Shown: positions 35,240-45,900 of the stretch, piece after piece
How the letters are laid out: every line of letters begins with the position of its first letter
How positions within the stretch are numbered: the first letter of the stretch is position 1
Assembly (NCBI RefSeq): GCF_048820975.1
Contig: NZ_JBMEUF010000002.1
Span: 248,001 to 312,000 of the forward strand
DNA length: 64,000 nucleotides
Origin: Glaciecola sp048820975
GTDB taxonomy: Bacteria > Pseudomonadota > Gammaproteobacteria > Enterobacterales > Alteromonadaceae
Direction: 5' to 3'
Position numbers and translations under genes: made by a program
Notes under the pieces: generated by a model
Told to the model about the DNA's origin: nothing
The model's input: only the letters and a program-made list of their open reading frames with translations
Databases searched by the model: none

Positions 35240-37459
35240 ATGCTAGATGATATGCAACAAGCCGAGATGTTAAATCTCTTACAAACCCAAGTGAATGAAT
35301 TTCCAAATTTATTGGCTGCATATCAGCATATTGAACCTAATATATTAAAGGCGTTTAATGCGTCACGTATGTCCTTGTTTCAGCGTCGTCTCCAACAACA
35401 AGATTTAGTCGCTCGGTACAAAACCGGTAAAGAAATGCGTGAAATAAAGGTGGCCATAAGCCCGCAGTCTATTGCTGGATACGTGGCAATGTCGCAACAA
35501 GCCACTATCATAAATAACCCTTATGAAGACCAAGTACTTCAAGCCGTGCATTCACGTTTGAGGTTTGATAAAAAGTTTGATCAAACCAATAAGTTTAAGA
35601 CGCAAAATATATTGTGCGTCCCCGTTATGAACGCAGGTGTTCTTATGGGCGTTATGCAAGTAATAAACAAGTTAGACGATAACTTTAACAATACTGATTT
35701 AGCATTGGCGCAAAAAATAGCAGACATTTTAGGTGATAAGTTCAGATACGAACTTGGCGGCACCAAACATCCGTTTGATTTTTTGGTGCATAAAGGGTTG
35801 ATTAAGCAAAAATATGTCGATGAAATCAGCGAAGAAGATAACATCAGGCATAGCATTCAGCGCTTAAGTTCTGAACATCGTATTAGTGAAGACGAAATTG
35901 GCAACGCCATTTCAATGCATTATCAGGTACCGTTTATTCCCTACCTTCCTGATACCTTTCATTTATATCAAACTGACGCCAAACTAAACCTTTCATACTT
36001 AAAGCGCAATTTTGTGGCCGTTGTAGCAGATGCCAGAGAAAATCCAACGGTACTTATGGCCGAGCCGAATAACGCATCGCTACTTATGGAAATAGAAAGC
36101 GCTTTGGGTATAGATAGTTACGATATAGCGGTGAGTTTGCCTAATTGTATATTGCAATATTTAGGCGAGAACACGTCAGGCTCGGGCCCTGGTGAACTTG
36201 ATGAAATACTAGATGAAATTGGGACTAGCAGCGATGAAATAGACGATCAAAGTGACGATTTAGCTGAAGACGCGCCCGCGGTAGTTCGCCTAGTTTCAAG
36301 AGTTTTACACGATGCTAAACGCTTAAATGCTTCTGATATACACATTGATCCAGAGAAAGGTGCACCTACTCGAGTACGTATGAGGGTTGATGGCGTAGTT
36401 CGCGATATTAACCAAGTTCCTGCATCCCATCATAATGCTGTAATTGCGCGCATCAAAATTATGGCCAGCTTGAATATTGCTGAAAAACGCGTGCCTCAAG
36501 ATGGGAAATTAGCGTTTAAGATGTCAGGGCAATCAGTTGAAGTACGTGTTGCCACTATACCTACAGTAGCGGGTGAAGGCGTGGTGATGCGAATATTAGC
36601 TACCGGTGGTGCAATGCCCATTGAAAAGATGAACTTATCACCGCGCAATATTGAAAGCCTTGAGAAGATGATAAAGAAACCGCATGGCATCTTACTTGTA
36701 GTGGGACCAACCGGCTCTGGAAAAACCACAACACTGCACGCCGTATTAGGTTACTTAAATACCCCTGATAAAAAAATATGGACTGCAGAAGACCCTGTTG
36801 AAATCACACAACCGGGGCTACAGCAAGTGCAAGTGAGCCCTAAAATTGGATTTACCTTTGCCAATGCACTAAGAGCTTTTTTGCGCGCTGACCCAGATAT
36901 TATTCTTATTGGTGAAATGCGTGATAAAGAAACTGCGCATGCAGGGATAGAAGCATCTTTAACCGGCCACATGGTGTTATCAACACTTCACACAAACTCA
37001 GCGCCCGAAACCATTACGCGTTTACTCGATTTAGGACTTGACCCTGTCAACTTCTCAGATGCATGTGTAGGTATATTGGCGCAACGCTTGATTAGAACCT
37101 TGTGTAAAAATTGCAAGGAAGCGGCACCAGCAAGTAACGACGAAATTGCATTTTTAAAACGACAGTATGGGGAAGAACATTTTAGTGAATTAGCCCTGCA
37201 AGATGATTTTAAGATTTGTAAAGCGAAAGGTTGCGAGGAATGCGGAGATACCGGCTACAAAGGCCGAACCGGTGTGCATGAGCTATTAACTATGACACCA
37301 GCCTTACGTTCAATGATTTATAAAGAGGTTTCCGTTAATCAAATGAAAGCACAAGCCATTGACGATGGTATGCGTACTCTAATACAAGATGCGGTGTTAA
37401 AAGTCATAAAGGGTGATACCGACATTGCACAAATTCAAATACTAGGTGGAATTAGTTAG
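35240..37459 (+). CDS. GAF-domain GspE/PilB-family secretion ATPase (orphan)
   Basis: The 739-aa product has an N-terminal GAF domain (about 10-170; ILCVPVMNAGVLMGVMQVINK), an N1-like GspE segment (about 185-310), an acidic linker (about 313-348; SSDEIDDQSDDLAED) and the hexameric ATPase core (about 350-735). The core has Walker A GPTGSGKT (489-496), GEMRDKETA, the His-box STLHTNSAP and a zinc-binding tetracysteine (CKNC, then CKAKGCEEC). It should power assembly or secretion at the inner membrane, with the GAF domain adding small-ligand control. No platform or secretin gene is adjacent, and MSHA has its own ATPase at 56922. A second in-frame ATG lies four codons in. Confidence 0.9.
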   Translation: MLDDMQQAEMLNLLQTQVNEFPNLLAAYQHIEPNILKAFNASRMSLFQRRLQQQDLVARYKTGKEMREIKVAISPQSIAGYVAMSQQATIINNPYEDQVLQAVHSRLRFDKKFDQTNKFKTQNILCVPVMNAGVLMGVMQVINKLDDNFNNTDLALAQKIADILGDKFRYELGGTKHPFDFLVHKGLIKQKYVDEISEEDNIRHSIQRLSSEHRISEDEIGNAISMHYQVPFIPYLPDTFHLYQTDAKLNLSYLKRNFVAVVADARENPTVLMAEPNNASLLMEIESALGIDSYDIAVSLPNCILQYLGENTSGSGPGELDEILDEIGTSSDEIDDQSDDLAEDAPAVVRLVSRVLHDAKRLNASDIHIDPEKGAPTRVRMRVDGVVRDINQVPASHHNAVIARIKIMASLNIAEKRVPQDGKLAFKMSGQSVEVRVATIPTVAGEGVVMRILATGGAMPIEKMNLSPRNIESLEKMIKKPHGILLVVGPTGSGKTTTLHAVLGYLNTPDKKIWTAEDPVEITQPGLQQVQVSPKIGFTFANALRAFLRADPDIILIGEMRDKETAHAGIEASLTGHMVLSTLHTNSAPETITRLLDLGLDPVNFSDACVGILAQRLIRTLCKNCKEAAPASNDEIAFLKRQYGEEHFSELALQDDFKICKAKGCEECGDTGYKGRTGVHELLTMTPALRSMIYKEVSVNQMKAQAIDDGMRTLIQDAVLKVIKGDTDIAQIQILGGIS

Positions 37460-37520
37460 GACAAGTCAGCTTACCCAATCACTTGTGATTAATCTTACGT
37501 AACTTCTATTTGTTATTTAA

Positions 37521-39248
37521 TTAAGCGCAATTTTGTAGCTTGTTAAGCTTTGAAGGTGCAAAGCCATATTCACTTCTGAAACACTGCGTGAAATATGAGG
37601 GCGAACTAAAGCCGCAATCGTAAGCCACTTGCGTAACCTGCTCTCCTTGTCTTATTTTATTTTTAGCTTTTACTAAGCGAAAGCGTTTCACAAGCTCGGA
37701 AAAACCTGATTTGTAATACGATGACAGTCTTCGGCTTAGCGTTTTTTCGCTCATGAAGAGCAAATCTGCAGCGGTTTTACGCGTAAAGCTTTCATCGCAA
37801 AAATGCTCTTCAAGAAGTGCATTAAATTTGTCGGTAAACAGTTTTTCTTCAGCGCTGCTAACCGTTTCGATGCCCGATAAATTTGCATGGTAAATAGCTA
37901 ACTCGTTTTCTATTCGTTGCTGTATCTTACGCTTTTCATCAAGCACTTGTTTAACGAGTACTTTTAATACACTCGGCATAAAAGGTTTTTCGATAGTGGC
38001 AGAGAACCCTGCACTAAGCGTGCTAAGCTGGCTTATGTTGGGATCATTTTGACCAAGTAAAACGACCGGGATATCTTGAAAGCTTTGGCTGTTTTGTAAA
38101 TATGCCATCAAGGAAAAGCCATTGCTAAAATCGCATTCTGCGTCTATTAAAATACAACTAACGTTATTACTTTCAAGTATTTGAACGCCCGCTTCTATAC
38201 TTTTACTGTGTGTTACGTGGTATTGTTTGGCGAGTTGTTCAATAAGTGATGAAGCATAGCCTTGATTACTTTCAATTAGTAAAACTCGTTCAGTTTGCGT
38301 GGTAAAGCTTTGCGCAGTTGTTTCGTTTATTTCGTTAGCTAAACCATTGATGTTTTGCGTTTTTGCCTCACTCACGCTATATGCATTTGAAGCCATCGGC
38401 ATTTGCATAACCACCCTTGTAGCATAATGTTTAGCGCTTTGAACATGCAAGTGCCCACCTATTGACCGCAAATGCCCTTGAATGCTGAATAAGTTTAACG
38501 AATGTAATTGAGCATCACTTCGCCTTATCCACTGTACTTTACTAGGCAAACCAGAAAGTAACTTATTACTTATATCGCCAGGAAGGCCTTTACCGTTGTC
38601 TGAAACACAAATAAAGAGCTGCTCATTTTCTAACTCAGCCTTCAGCTCAATCGCAATATCGCTGCGATTGTTTTTTATTCCGTTTGATATAAGCTCCTGG
38701 ATTGCACAGCGTAACCATCTAACATCCGTGTGAAAGCCTGTTGGTAATCTGTTATCAAAATTAAACGAAATATTGTGCTGTGAACATAAACATCTAAACG
38801 CTTCAAGTTGCTCTTGTATAAGCCCACCCAAATCTTCCCATTGAACCTCATTGGGCGTTTCAAACTGGTCCTGCCTCGTTTTGGACGGCTCAAGTACTTG
38901 TTGCTGCATAAGTGCGCTGGCCACTAGCCTTAACTCTTGTATATTGTCACGCAGTGGGGTTTGTAAAAGTGATGCATAAAGGCCTTTGTCACTTAATACG
39001 TAATTGGAGTTAATAATACTTTTGATGATTGAACGAATTCTGCTAGCTAACACAAAATTTTGTTTGAGAATGTGCTCCGCAAGCGTTTCATTAGGCTCGT
39101 TTTGCCTTAGCTCGCTTAATAAAGGCTGAGTGCTTTTAAGGTATAAATGATAAGAGAAGGCGCCTATTATAAATGAACAAGCGATTAAAATACTGACGGC
39201 TAAAAATAAATGGAAGCTGCCCACTTCCTGCAATTGGATATACTGCAT
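37521..39248 (-). CDS. Membrane histidine-kinase-like/receiver/AraC fusion regulator
   Basis: The 575-aa product has one TM segment (about 13-35), a dimerisation-like helical part (about 50-120) without an evident phospho-His, a HATPase-like domain (about 150-285; CAIQELISNGIKNN, VSDNGKGLPG), a receiver (about 320-435; Asp in ILIDAECD, Lys in IEKPF) and an AraC-type DNA-binding domain (about 468-572; VAYDCGFSSPSYFTQCFRSEYGFAPS). It looks like a shortened one-protein two-component system that would bind DNA while tethered to the membrane. Missing HisKA motif and periplasmic domain make classic signalling doubtful. It is convergent with the GAF-GspE gene; targets unknown. Confidence 0.85.
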   Translation of the reverse strand: MQYIQLQEVGSFHLFLAVSILIACSFIIGAFSYHLYLKSTQPLLSELRQNEPNETLAEHILKQNFVLASRIRSIIKSIINSNYVLSDKGLYASLLQTPLRDNIQELRLVASALMQQQVLEPSKTRQDQFETPNEVQWEDLGGLIQEQLEAFRCLCSQHNISFNFDNRLPTGFHTDVRWLRCAIQELISNGIKNNRSDIAIELKAELENEQLFICVSDNGKGLPGDISNKLLSGLPSKVQWIRRSDAQLHSLNLFSIQGHLRSIGGHLHVQSAKHYATRVVMQMPMASNAYSVSEAKTQNINGLANEINETTAQSFTTQTERVLLIESNQGYASSLIEQLAKQYHVTHSKSIEAGVQILESNNVSCILIDAECDFSNGFSLMAYLQNSQSFQDIPVVLLGQNDPNISQLSTLSAGFSATIEKPFMPSVLKVLVKQVLDEKRKIQQRIENELAIYHANLSGIETVSSAEEKLFTDKFNALLEEHFCDESFTRKTAADLLFMSEKTLSRRLSSYYKSGFSELVKRFRLVKAKNKIRQGEQVTQVAYDCGFSSPSYFTQCFRSEYGFAPSKLNKLQNCA

Positions 39249-39505
39249 ACAACTAACTATCCCTGTCTAACTGGTTTAACATGATTTTACAAACGGCTTG
39301 ACTAAACAAGCACTAAATCGTGGTTCAACAATAGGCGATTAATAAAGCGGTTTCTATCTCTTTTTTGACCAAGTATTGTAATTTAAGGACTTTTAATTTT
39401 ACAAAAAGTTAAGCGTCTAATTTATCGTCAATTATGCCAACTTGCTGGCTATAATTTGGCTTAGTGGCGCTTTTATTCTGCCCATTTTGATGCGCTCATT
39501 TAAAA

Positions 39506-39521
39506 CTGTTTATTTATACAG
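39506..39521 (+). promoter_or_regulatory. lexA box: LexA (SOS) box upstream of yebG
   Basis: CTGTTTATTTATACAG matches the gammaproteobacterial consensus CTGT-N8-ACAG exactly, 50 nt before the yebG start codon. yebG is a LexA-regulated gene in E. coli. The rest of the 323-base gap 39249-39571 shows no other gene or clear element. Confidence 0.88.
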
Positions 39522-39571
39522 TTAAAATGGGTATATTAGGTGAATCATTATGCAAACATTTGGAGTGCAAT

Positions 39572-39856
39572 ATGGCTGTTATAACTCAATATGTAGTACA
39601 ACATAAGGGAGTCGATAAATTGGTTACCACAAATAAGAAAGAAGCCGACCAATACGACAAAATGCTTGAAGTCGCTGACAACCTAAGTGTTTATATTCAG
39701 GCAAAGGGCATTGAATTAGACGAAGCTATAGCTGAAGAACTGTCAATATTATTGGCAAAAAACAAGGATACCTTAAGTAAAATTCTAAAAGGTTCTGATG
39801 CGCAAGAAATACTTGAGAAAGAAAACGCAGACGTTATTGAGTTAAAAAAAGCTTAA
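39572..39856 (+). CDS. yebG: DNA-damage-inducible protein YebG
   Basis: The 94-aa product starts MAVITQYVVQHKGVDKLVTT, then NKKEADQYDKMLEVADNL and LLAKNKDTLSKILKG, the conserved YebG pattern; the C-terminus is acidic. Its molecular role is unknown even in E. coli, but it is an SOS gene there. ATG at 39572 has GGAG 6 nt upstream; an earlier in-frame ATG at 39527 lies almost on the LexA box and lacks a ribosome-binding site. A perfect LexA box precedes the gene. Confidence 0.9.
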   Translation: MAVITQYVVQHKGVDKLVTTNKKEADQYDKMLEVADNLSVYIQAKGIELDEAIAEELSILLAKNKDTLSKILKGSDAQEILEKENADVIELKKA

Positions 39857-39919
39857 TAAAATGTTAAATATAGTGGTACGATGAGTTTGTGTTTTACTTG
39901 CTCATGAAGTTTATCCTCT

Positions 39920-40678
39920 ATGAAATTACATACTTTCGCAGGCTACATTCAAAATATTCACCTTGTAGAATATCCTCACGGATGTATGTTGCTAGACGGC
40001 TGCTCGAAAGTAGATTATGACGAAATTGCTTGGTTCTTCAAACACACACTTAAACGCCCTTTGAGCGATTTGAAAGTTGTGATGGTTACCCATATGCATC
40101 CTGATCACGCCGGCTGCGCAGAATATTTGCGTAAAAAAACCGGCGCAAAAATACTAACCGGAGAACACAACTCCCACTGGTATAAAGGGTTTAAAGGTAG
40201 GTTTGCTCATTTAGCTGATATGTCATTAGCACTTTGGGTCGCCGGGCGATTAGGCAAAAAACGAAAAAACATATGGTACCCCGCTAAACTAAATGCCTGT
40301 CAAACCCTTGCTGATAATAGCTCAATACCGGGCTTTGAAGATTGGAAGGTAATAAATACGCCAGGGCATACTGATAGAGATATTAGCTTAGTTAACCATA
40401 AAGAAAAGATGCTTTATGTGGCTGATCTTATCGTTAAGGTTAAGAAAACCTTAGTCGCCCCCTTCCCAGTATATCTACCTAAGGAATATAAATGTTCCTT
40501 AACTAAAATACTGCGCTTTGAAGGTTATTCAATGCTAATGGCGCATGTTCCTATGATGACTGTAAAGTCTAGCGAAATAGAATCACTCATAGCAACTGCA
40601 CCTAACATGCCGGCAACAAACATGGTAGCCGTGTGCAATCGAATTAAGCGTTTTATAAAACGGATGAAATTCGCTTAA
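39920..40678 (+). CDS. Metallo-beta-lactamase-fold hydrolase
   Basis: The 252-aa product has the metal motif THMHPDHAG (HxHxDH, about residues 58-63), the third His in VINTPGHTDRDIS and the bridging Asp in LYVADLI. These define a dinuclear metal hydrolase of the glyoxalase II/MBL superfamily. The substrate cannot be told from the sequence: thioester, lactone or nucleotide hydrolysis are all possible. No signal peptide is seen. It follows yebG by 63 nt and may be read from the same SOS promoter. It overlaps the tldD stop by 4 bp in convergent orientation. Confidence 0.82.
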   Translation: MKLHTFAGYIQNIHLVEYPHGCMLLDGCSKVDYDEIAWFFKHTLKRPLSDLKVVMVTHMHPDHAGCAEYLRKKTGAKILTGEHNSHWYKGFKGRFAHLADMSLALWVAGRLGKKRKNIWYPAKLNACQTLADNSSIPGFEDWKVINTPGHTDRDISLVNHKEKMLYVADLIVKVKKTLVAPFPVYLPKEYKCSLTKILRFEGYSMLMAHVPMMTVKSSEIESLIATAPNMPATNMVAVCNRIKRFIKRMKFA

Positions 40679-42120
40679 GCGGTTCCGCCTACCGTCATTT
40701 CATCTATCTTAAGCGTAGGTTGCCCTACGCCTACAGGCACTGACTGCCCATCTTTACCACACACACCTACGCCAGCATCTAAACACGAGTCATTGCCAAT
40801 CATCGAGATTTTTTGCATAGACTCGGGTCCATTGCCAATTAAGGTAGCACCTTTAATTGGGTGGCTTATTTTACCATTTTCAATCATATATGCTTCTGAC
40901 GTTGAGAAAACGAATTTACCTGAGGTAATGTCTACTTGGCCACCGCCAAAATTCGGGGCATAAATCCCTTTTTCAACAGAAGCGATAATATCATCAGGTG
41001 CATGCTCCCCTGACAACATATAAGTGTTGGTCATACGCGGCATGGGCAAGTGTGCATACGATTCTCTGCGGCCGTTACCTGTTGGTTTAACGCCCATTAA
41101 CTTAGCATTTTGCTTATCTTGCATGTAGCCAGTCAAAATACCATCTTCAATCAATACATTGCGCTGTGTGGGAGTACCTTCATCATCAATACTCAATGAG
41201 CCTCGTCTATCTTCTATACTGCCATCATCCACCACCGTGACACCACGAGATGCCACTTGTTGGCCTATTCTGCCGCTAAAGGTTGACGCACCTTTACGGT
41301 TAAAGTCGCCTTCTAGTCCATGACCTACCGCTTCATGAAGCAATACGCCCGGCCATCCGCTACCTAATACCACAGGCATTGCGCCAGCGGGTGCCGGCAC
41401 AGCATCTAAGTTCACTCTGGCCATGTGTAGGGCTTCATCGGCAATTTGCTGGTATCGAGGCTTGCCTTCACTAATATTTTGAAAAAAGAAATCATAAGTG
41501 CGGCGGCCGCCTGCACCTGAACTACCGCGTTCACGTTTGCCATCTTTTTCTAACAAGACTGAGCAATTTAATCTGATCAAGGGCCTTATATCAGTGGCTA
41601 AGGTGCCATCACTTGCCGCTACTAATATTTCTTCATAAACGCCAGTTAAGCTCACGCTCACTTGGCTAATTTCACTCGCTTGTTGCCTTACATATGCGTC
41701 AACTCTGCGCAATAAGTCTACTTTTTCGGTATCAGGCATATTTAATAGTGGATTTTTTGCGGTATATAGCGGCACACTTTTATTTAACTGCAAACCTTTT
41801 ACTGCATGGCTAGCACCGTGCTTAGATATACTGCGCGCCGCTTTACATGCATCAGTTAAGGTAGATTCACTTATTTCATCAGAATATGCAAAGCCCGTTT
41901 TTTCCCCCGAAATTGCACGAACGCCTACGCCTCGCTCAATGTTGTAGCTACCATCTTTTATAATGCCATCTTCAAGTACCCAGCTTTCATGCTGCGACAA
42001 CTGGAAGTACAGGTCAGCAAAGTCATTATTATAGTCTAGGATTAATTCTAATAGCCCAGTCACTTTATTAGTGTCTAAATCAGACTGTCCTAATAGATTA
42101 TCTACAACGTTAGCGTTCAA
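40675..42120 (-). CDS. tldD: Metalloprotease TldD
   Basis: The 481-aa product contains LLHEAVGHGLEGDFNRKG, the HExxxH zinc site of TldD, and the C-terminal GVGVCGKDGQSVPVGVGQPTLKIDEMTVGG block. TldD works with TldE (PmbA) to degrade peptides, process microcin B17 and act on the CcdA antitoxin in E. coli. pmbA is not in the window. It overlaps the nitrilase gene by 11 bp and is last in the maf-rng-yhdP-nit-tldD run, as in many gammaproteobacteria. Confidence 0.96.
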   Translation of the reverse strand: MNANVVDNLLGQSDLDTNKVTGLLELILDYNNDFADLYFQLSQHESWVLEDGIIKDGSYNIERGVGVRAISGEKTGFAYSDEISESTLTDACKAARSISKHGASHAVKGLQLNKSVPLYTAKNPLLNMPDTEKVDLLRRVDAYVRQQASEISQVSVSLTGVYEEILVAASDGTLATDIRPLIRLNCSVLLEKDGKRERGSSGAGGRRTYDFFFQNISEGKPRYQQIADEALHMARVNLDAVPAPAGAMPVVLGSGWPGVLLHEAVGHGLEGDFNRKGASTFSGRIGQQVASRGVTVVDDGSIEDRRGSLSIDDEGTPTQRNVLIEDGILTGYMQDKQNAKLMGVKPTGNGRRESYAHLPMPRMTNTYMLSGEHAPDDIIASVEKGIYAPNFGGGQVDITSGKFVFSTSEAYMIENGKISHPIKGATLIGNGPESMQKISMIGNDSCLDAGVGVCGKDGQSVPVGVGQPTLKIDEMTVGGTA

Positions 42121-42955
42121 TCGAGTATCTCTCTTTTTTATGAAGGTGAATGGGCATTTTTTGTCGAATCTCTTGTATTTGTTTTACATCGAAGGGCGCA
42201 ATTGCAAAGCCCTCGCCGTTTTCTACAAGGCTCAAACATTCTCCCCAAGGAGAATAAATACAACTGTTGCCAAAAGTTTCTCGGCCATCTGCATGAATAC
42301 CCGTTTGGTTAGATGCTACTACAAAACACTGATTTTCGATACTTCGTGCCTGTAATAAAGGATGCCAATGCGCCTCTCCGGTCTTTTTAGTAAACGCGCT
42401 GGGCACAACAAGTATACTAGGCGCTTGCCCGCTGTCATCTCGCATAGCATCAAACATGCCAGCGAAACGGACGTCATAACAAATACTCATACCTACAGTG
42501 GCAAAGCCCGCGTCAAATACACAAAGTTTATCGCCAGCTTCGGTATATGTAGATTCTCGGTAAGAGGCTGTCTTGTCAGCTACGTCCACATCAAACAGAT
42601 GTATTTTATTGTAGCGCGCAATAGCCTTTCCTAATGGATCGTAGGCTAAACTTGTGGCCGTATATTTATCTGCAATGTTAGTGCTAATTATAGGGGTGCT
42701 GCCTGCAATTAAATAACATTGAAAGCGTTTGGCCATGTCTGCAAAAGCCGCTTGAATAGGGCCATTTTCGATTATTTCACCGGCTGCTAACATCTCTTTG
42801 CCGGTGCAACCAAATATGGATGCACATTCTGGGATAACAACTAAACGGTTTACGTCTGCCTTTAAGCATGCTTTTTCTATGAGCTGTTCAATGCTCGCTA
42901 AGTTTCGTTTTACACTTGCCTTTCCATTAATTTGAATGCTAATCAGACTGGCCAT
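42110..42955 (-). CDS. Nitrilase-superfamily amidohydrolase (deaminated glutathione amidase-like)
   Basis: The 281-aa product carries the Glu-Lys-Cys triad of carbon-nitrogen hydrolases: Glu43 (VIPECAS), Lys in RYNKIHLFDVDV and Cys in VGMSICYDVRFAGMF. KIHLFDVD and the CYDVRF block fit the Nit1/NitB group, which clears deaminated glutathione as metabolite repair. The gene overlaps yhdP by 17 bp and tldD by 11 bp, indicating translational coupling. Exact substrate is inferred from the subfamily. Confidence 0.9.
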   Translation of the reverse strand: MASLISIQINGKASVKRNLASIEQLIEKACLKADVNRLVVIPECASIFGCTGKEMLAAGEIIENGPIQAAFADMAKRFQCYLIAGSTPIISTNIADKYTATSLAYDPLGKAIARYNKIHLFDVDVADKTASYRESTYTEAGDKLCVFDAGFATVGMSICYDVRFAGMFDAMRDDSGQAPSILVVPSAFTKKTGEAHWHPLLQARSIENQCFVVASNQTGIHADGRETFGNSCIYSPWGECLSLVENGEGFAIAPFDVKQIQEIRQKMPIHLHKKERYSIER

Positions 42956-45900
42956 TATTATCTACCTGTATATCGATTAAATCTTCAGTGCTAGGCGGTA
43001 CAAAGTTTTCTTCACTTTCTTGAGGTTGTACGTCTCGGCGCGCGGGAAGTTCAACTTCAGTGCTTTCTCGGCCTGTTTCTATCAATATAGGTTCTGCAAA
43101 AGTACCTGTAACTGAATAGTTTACATTTGAAATAACCTTAGTAGAAGTAAGCACTTGATCTAAAGCAAGGGCGGCTAATGCCGATGGCGGACTTACCGTA
43201 AAGAAATACACTAGTACTGGCAAGTTACCTGTTACATTAGGTGCAAAGCTCACGTTATAGTTTAAGGTTTGTTCAGCTAAGTCGGTATAGCCATATATTT
43301 CAATCTCACCTGCGGCGCCATCAATCTTTGTATCGCGAGTGTCGGCTATCCCCTCAATAATTTGCAGCGAGCCGCGCATATCGTCATAGAAAAACCCTTT
43401 TGCGAACACATCTCTAAAATCTAAAGATAGCTTTCTTACTAAAGAATTGAGGCTCAATAGGGTGAATATGCGTGAGCCCTTATCACTTACCTCGGTTAAA
43501 TATCCGTCTGTTAAGCGCCAATCTATTTGCCCATCAAGATGTTCAAACGACGCATCAAAAGGTGAATCTTTCCATGTAAGCGCAAAGCTTAAATTTGCTT
43601 CAGAATCTTGCACCCCTGAATCAAAGCCCATTAACTTTACAAACTCACCGAAATCACTGCTATACATATCGCCGGCTAAAAAGGTAAAGTGATCTTGATT
43701 ACGCTTATACCATTGTCCAGATGCGTTTATAGAACCAAATTTGTTATTTACGAGCACTTGGTTTACTTTGAGGCCGTCACTGTTTGGCTCAGCTTCAATT
43801 TCAAGGCGCCCCAAGTCAACACCATATAAATTACAAGAACGGCAGGTGATATCAATACTTGGAAGTGTTTTAGGATCTATGGTGAGTTTAGACTTATTGG
43901 TATCATCTTGTGTATCATCCTTACTCAATTTTAAGGTTTTATCTATCCCTAAGCGTATATATTCAGCATCAATTTCAAGCCCTTTACCATATAGATCATC
44001 ATGAATAATCATAGTGGTACGCACTTCATTTGCGTCAATGTCTAAATCCCAAAGGCTGTCTAAACGCTTCGCTCGCATGTCTACATCGTTCAGTGTTTCG
44101 CCGAATATACTTAGGCTTTGTGCATCAACAAATATTCGTTGTGGTGCTTGCAATATTGGCGTTTTGTTACTTGAAGCCTTACTCGTTAGTGCTTCAACTA
44201 CATGTTGCCACTCAGTAAAATCAAGCGTATCAAAGGTACTGCTAATACTAAAACCGACCCCACGGCTTTCAAATTCAGTTGGCCCAATAGATAAATGCGC
44301 TCTGTTAAATTGCTTTTCTTTATGTGGCAATGCGCCATCAAATTTTGCAACATCTTCTATTTCCAATTCAATACTAGAGGCGGTGTTATTACCACTTGAG
44401 CGTAAGCTCAAGCTACGTGATTGCGTATCGCTTTTGTTAAAAGGCGCAGGTAAAGTTGATATTGCGCCAGTCAAATCACTTTTTAATCGCGCGTCGTAAA
44501 CGAAATCGCCTTTTTGCAAAAATAAATCAAGGTTTAAGTCCCAAGCAGAAGAGCCCGAAAAATAATTCGAAAAATCTTCGCTGATATAAGTCGCTAATTG
44601 TTTCGCTTTCCAATCACCTAATAAATTCACCTTAAGTTCGTACACATCTTCATTTTGCACACCTGAGACATTTGCGGTTATATCTTGGTTTAACAACTCC
44701 GCAGACATATCACTTAGTTCTATTGCTTCATTATCAAAGTGAATAACACCTTTAGCTTTCTCAAAGACTATATCTAAGCTAGGCAAGGTCACCTTAGTAT
44801 CTTGCAAGAACACTTTGCCCGTGGCTCGGGTTTCATTTGCATTGCTTAATGGAATATATAAGTTTAATTGCGAACGTAAGTCGCCATCAAGAATAAGATC
44901 TTTATCTAACAAGCGGCCTAAGCTATCAGCTAGCATACTATCAAGCATAACGGTGGTTAAATCAGAAGAGCGGGTTTCCCCTTCGGCAGAAATAGTCAGC
45001 ACAGTGCTGTTTGAAAAACTGGCTATATCAGCGCGTAATTCACTTAAGTTTACGCCGCCTAATTTTCCTTTATCCCCGGTAATATGCAGAGATTTATTCT
45101 CAAATAATAATTGAGCATCAAGCTCTTTTAGCTGCGGCCAGCGTTTTGAAAATCTAAAATCAGCGTCTTTAATATTAACTTTACTCTGAAAAATACCATT
45201 ACTGATGCTTTGTGGGTCAGCTGATTTAAAGGGAAACTCCGACACCTTGCCATGCCAAAGCACTGAAGCGCTTTCTACATTGCCCTCACCGCTAAAAGCA
45301 TCACTTAAAAACCGTTTAGCTTCGCTTCCCATTAATTTATTCGGTAACCAACTTGGAATAACATTCGCATTTAAAGACGCCACATCAATTGCAAGAGACA
45401 AAAATTGACTGCCATGGAAGTACTCAAAATCGGCCTGAATGTTCAGCTCATTTGCAACGAGTTCTGAGCCTTTAGACGTAATGAGTAAGTCACCTTGTGT
45501 GTTGATATAAATAGGTACTGAAAAAGGTTCAAGTGATAAATCACGATCAAAAAGCTCATTGGTATGCACTTTGACCTTATCGCCAAATAAGGTGAGTTTG
45601 CCTTTCGAATTTTGCCAAAGCACTTGCGCCTGTAAGTCACTTACGCCGCTTATAAGCTTGTGCTCCTGCCAGGCAACATCACTTATGCTCACCAGCGCCG
45701 ATACATCCTCGTTTATATGAACGGCTACATCATCTATGCTCATATCAAGCGATAAAAGGGCTAGTTGGTCAGCTAAACCTGTAGAGAACAAACCGCTAAT
45801 AGGCAAAAATGATTTAACCGGGAATGCGTTGGACGTTCTGAACATCAAGCCATTTGCGCTTGAATAGTTGCCATTAAGCGATACAAGCAATGAAGCTTCA

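Noticed and set aside
37460..37520. AATCAC/GTGATT hairpin between the GAF-GspE and AraC-fusion genes as a terminator
   Set aside because: The stem is only six pairs with a two-base loop and no T-tract follows.
44014..44499. 161-aa open frame antisense to yhdP
   Set aside because: Shadow frame inside a well-supported long gene; no domain or start signal.
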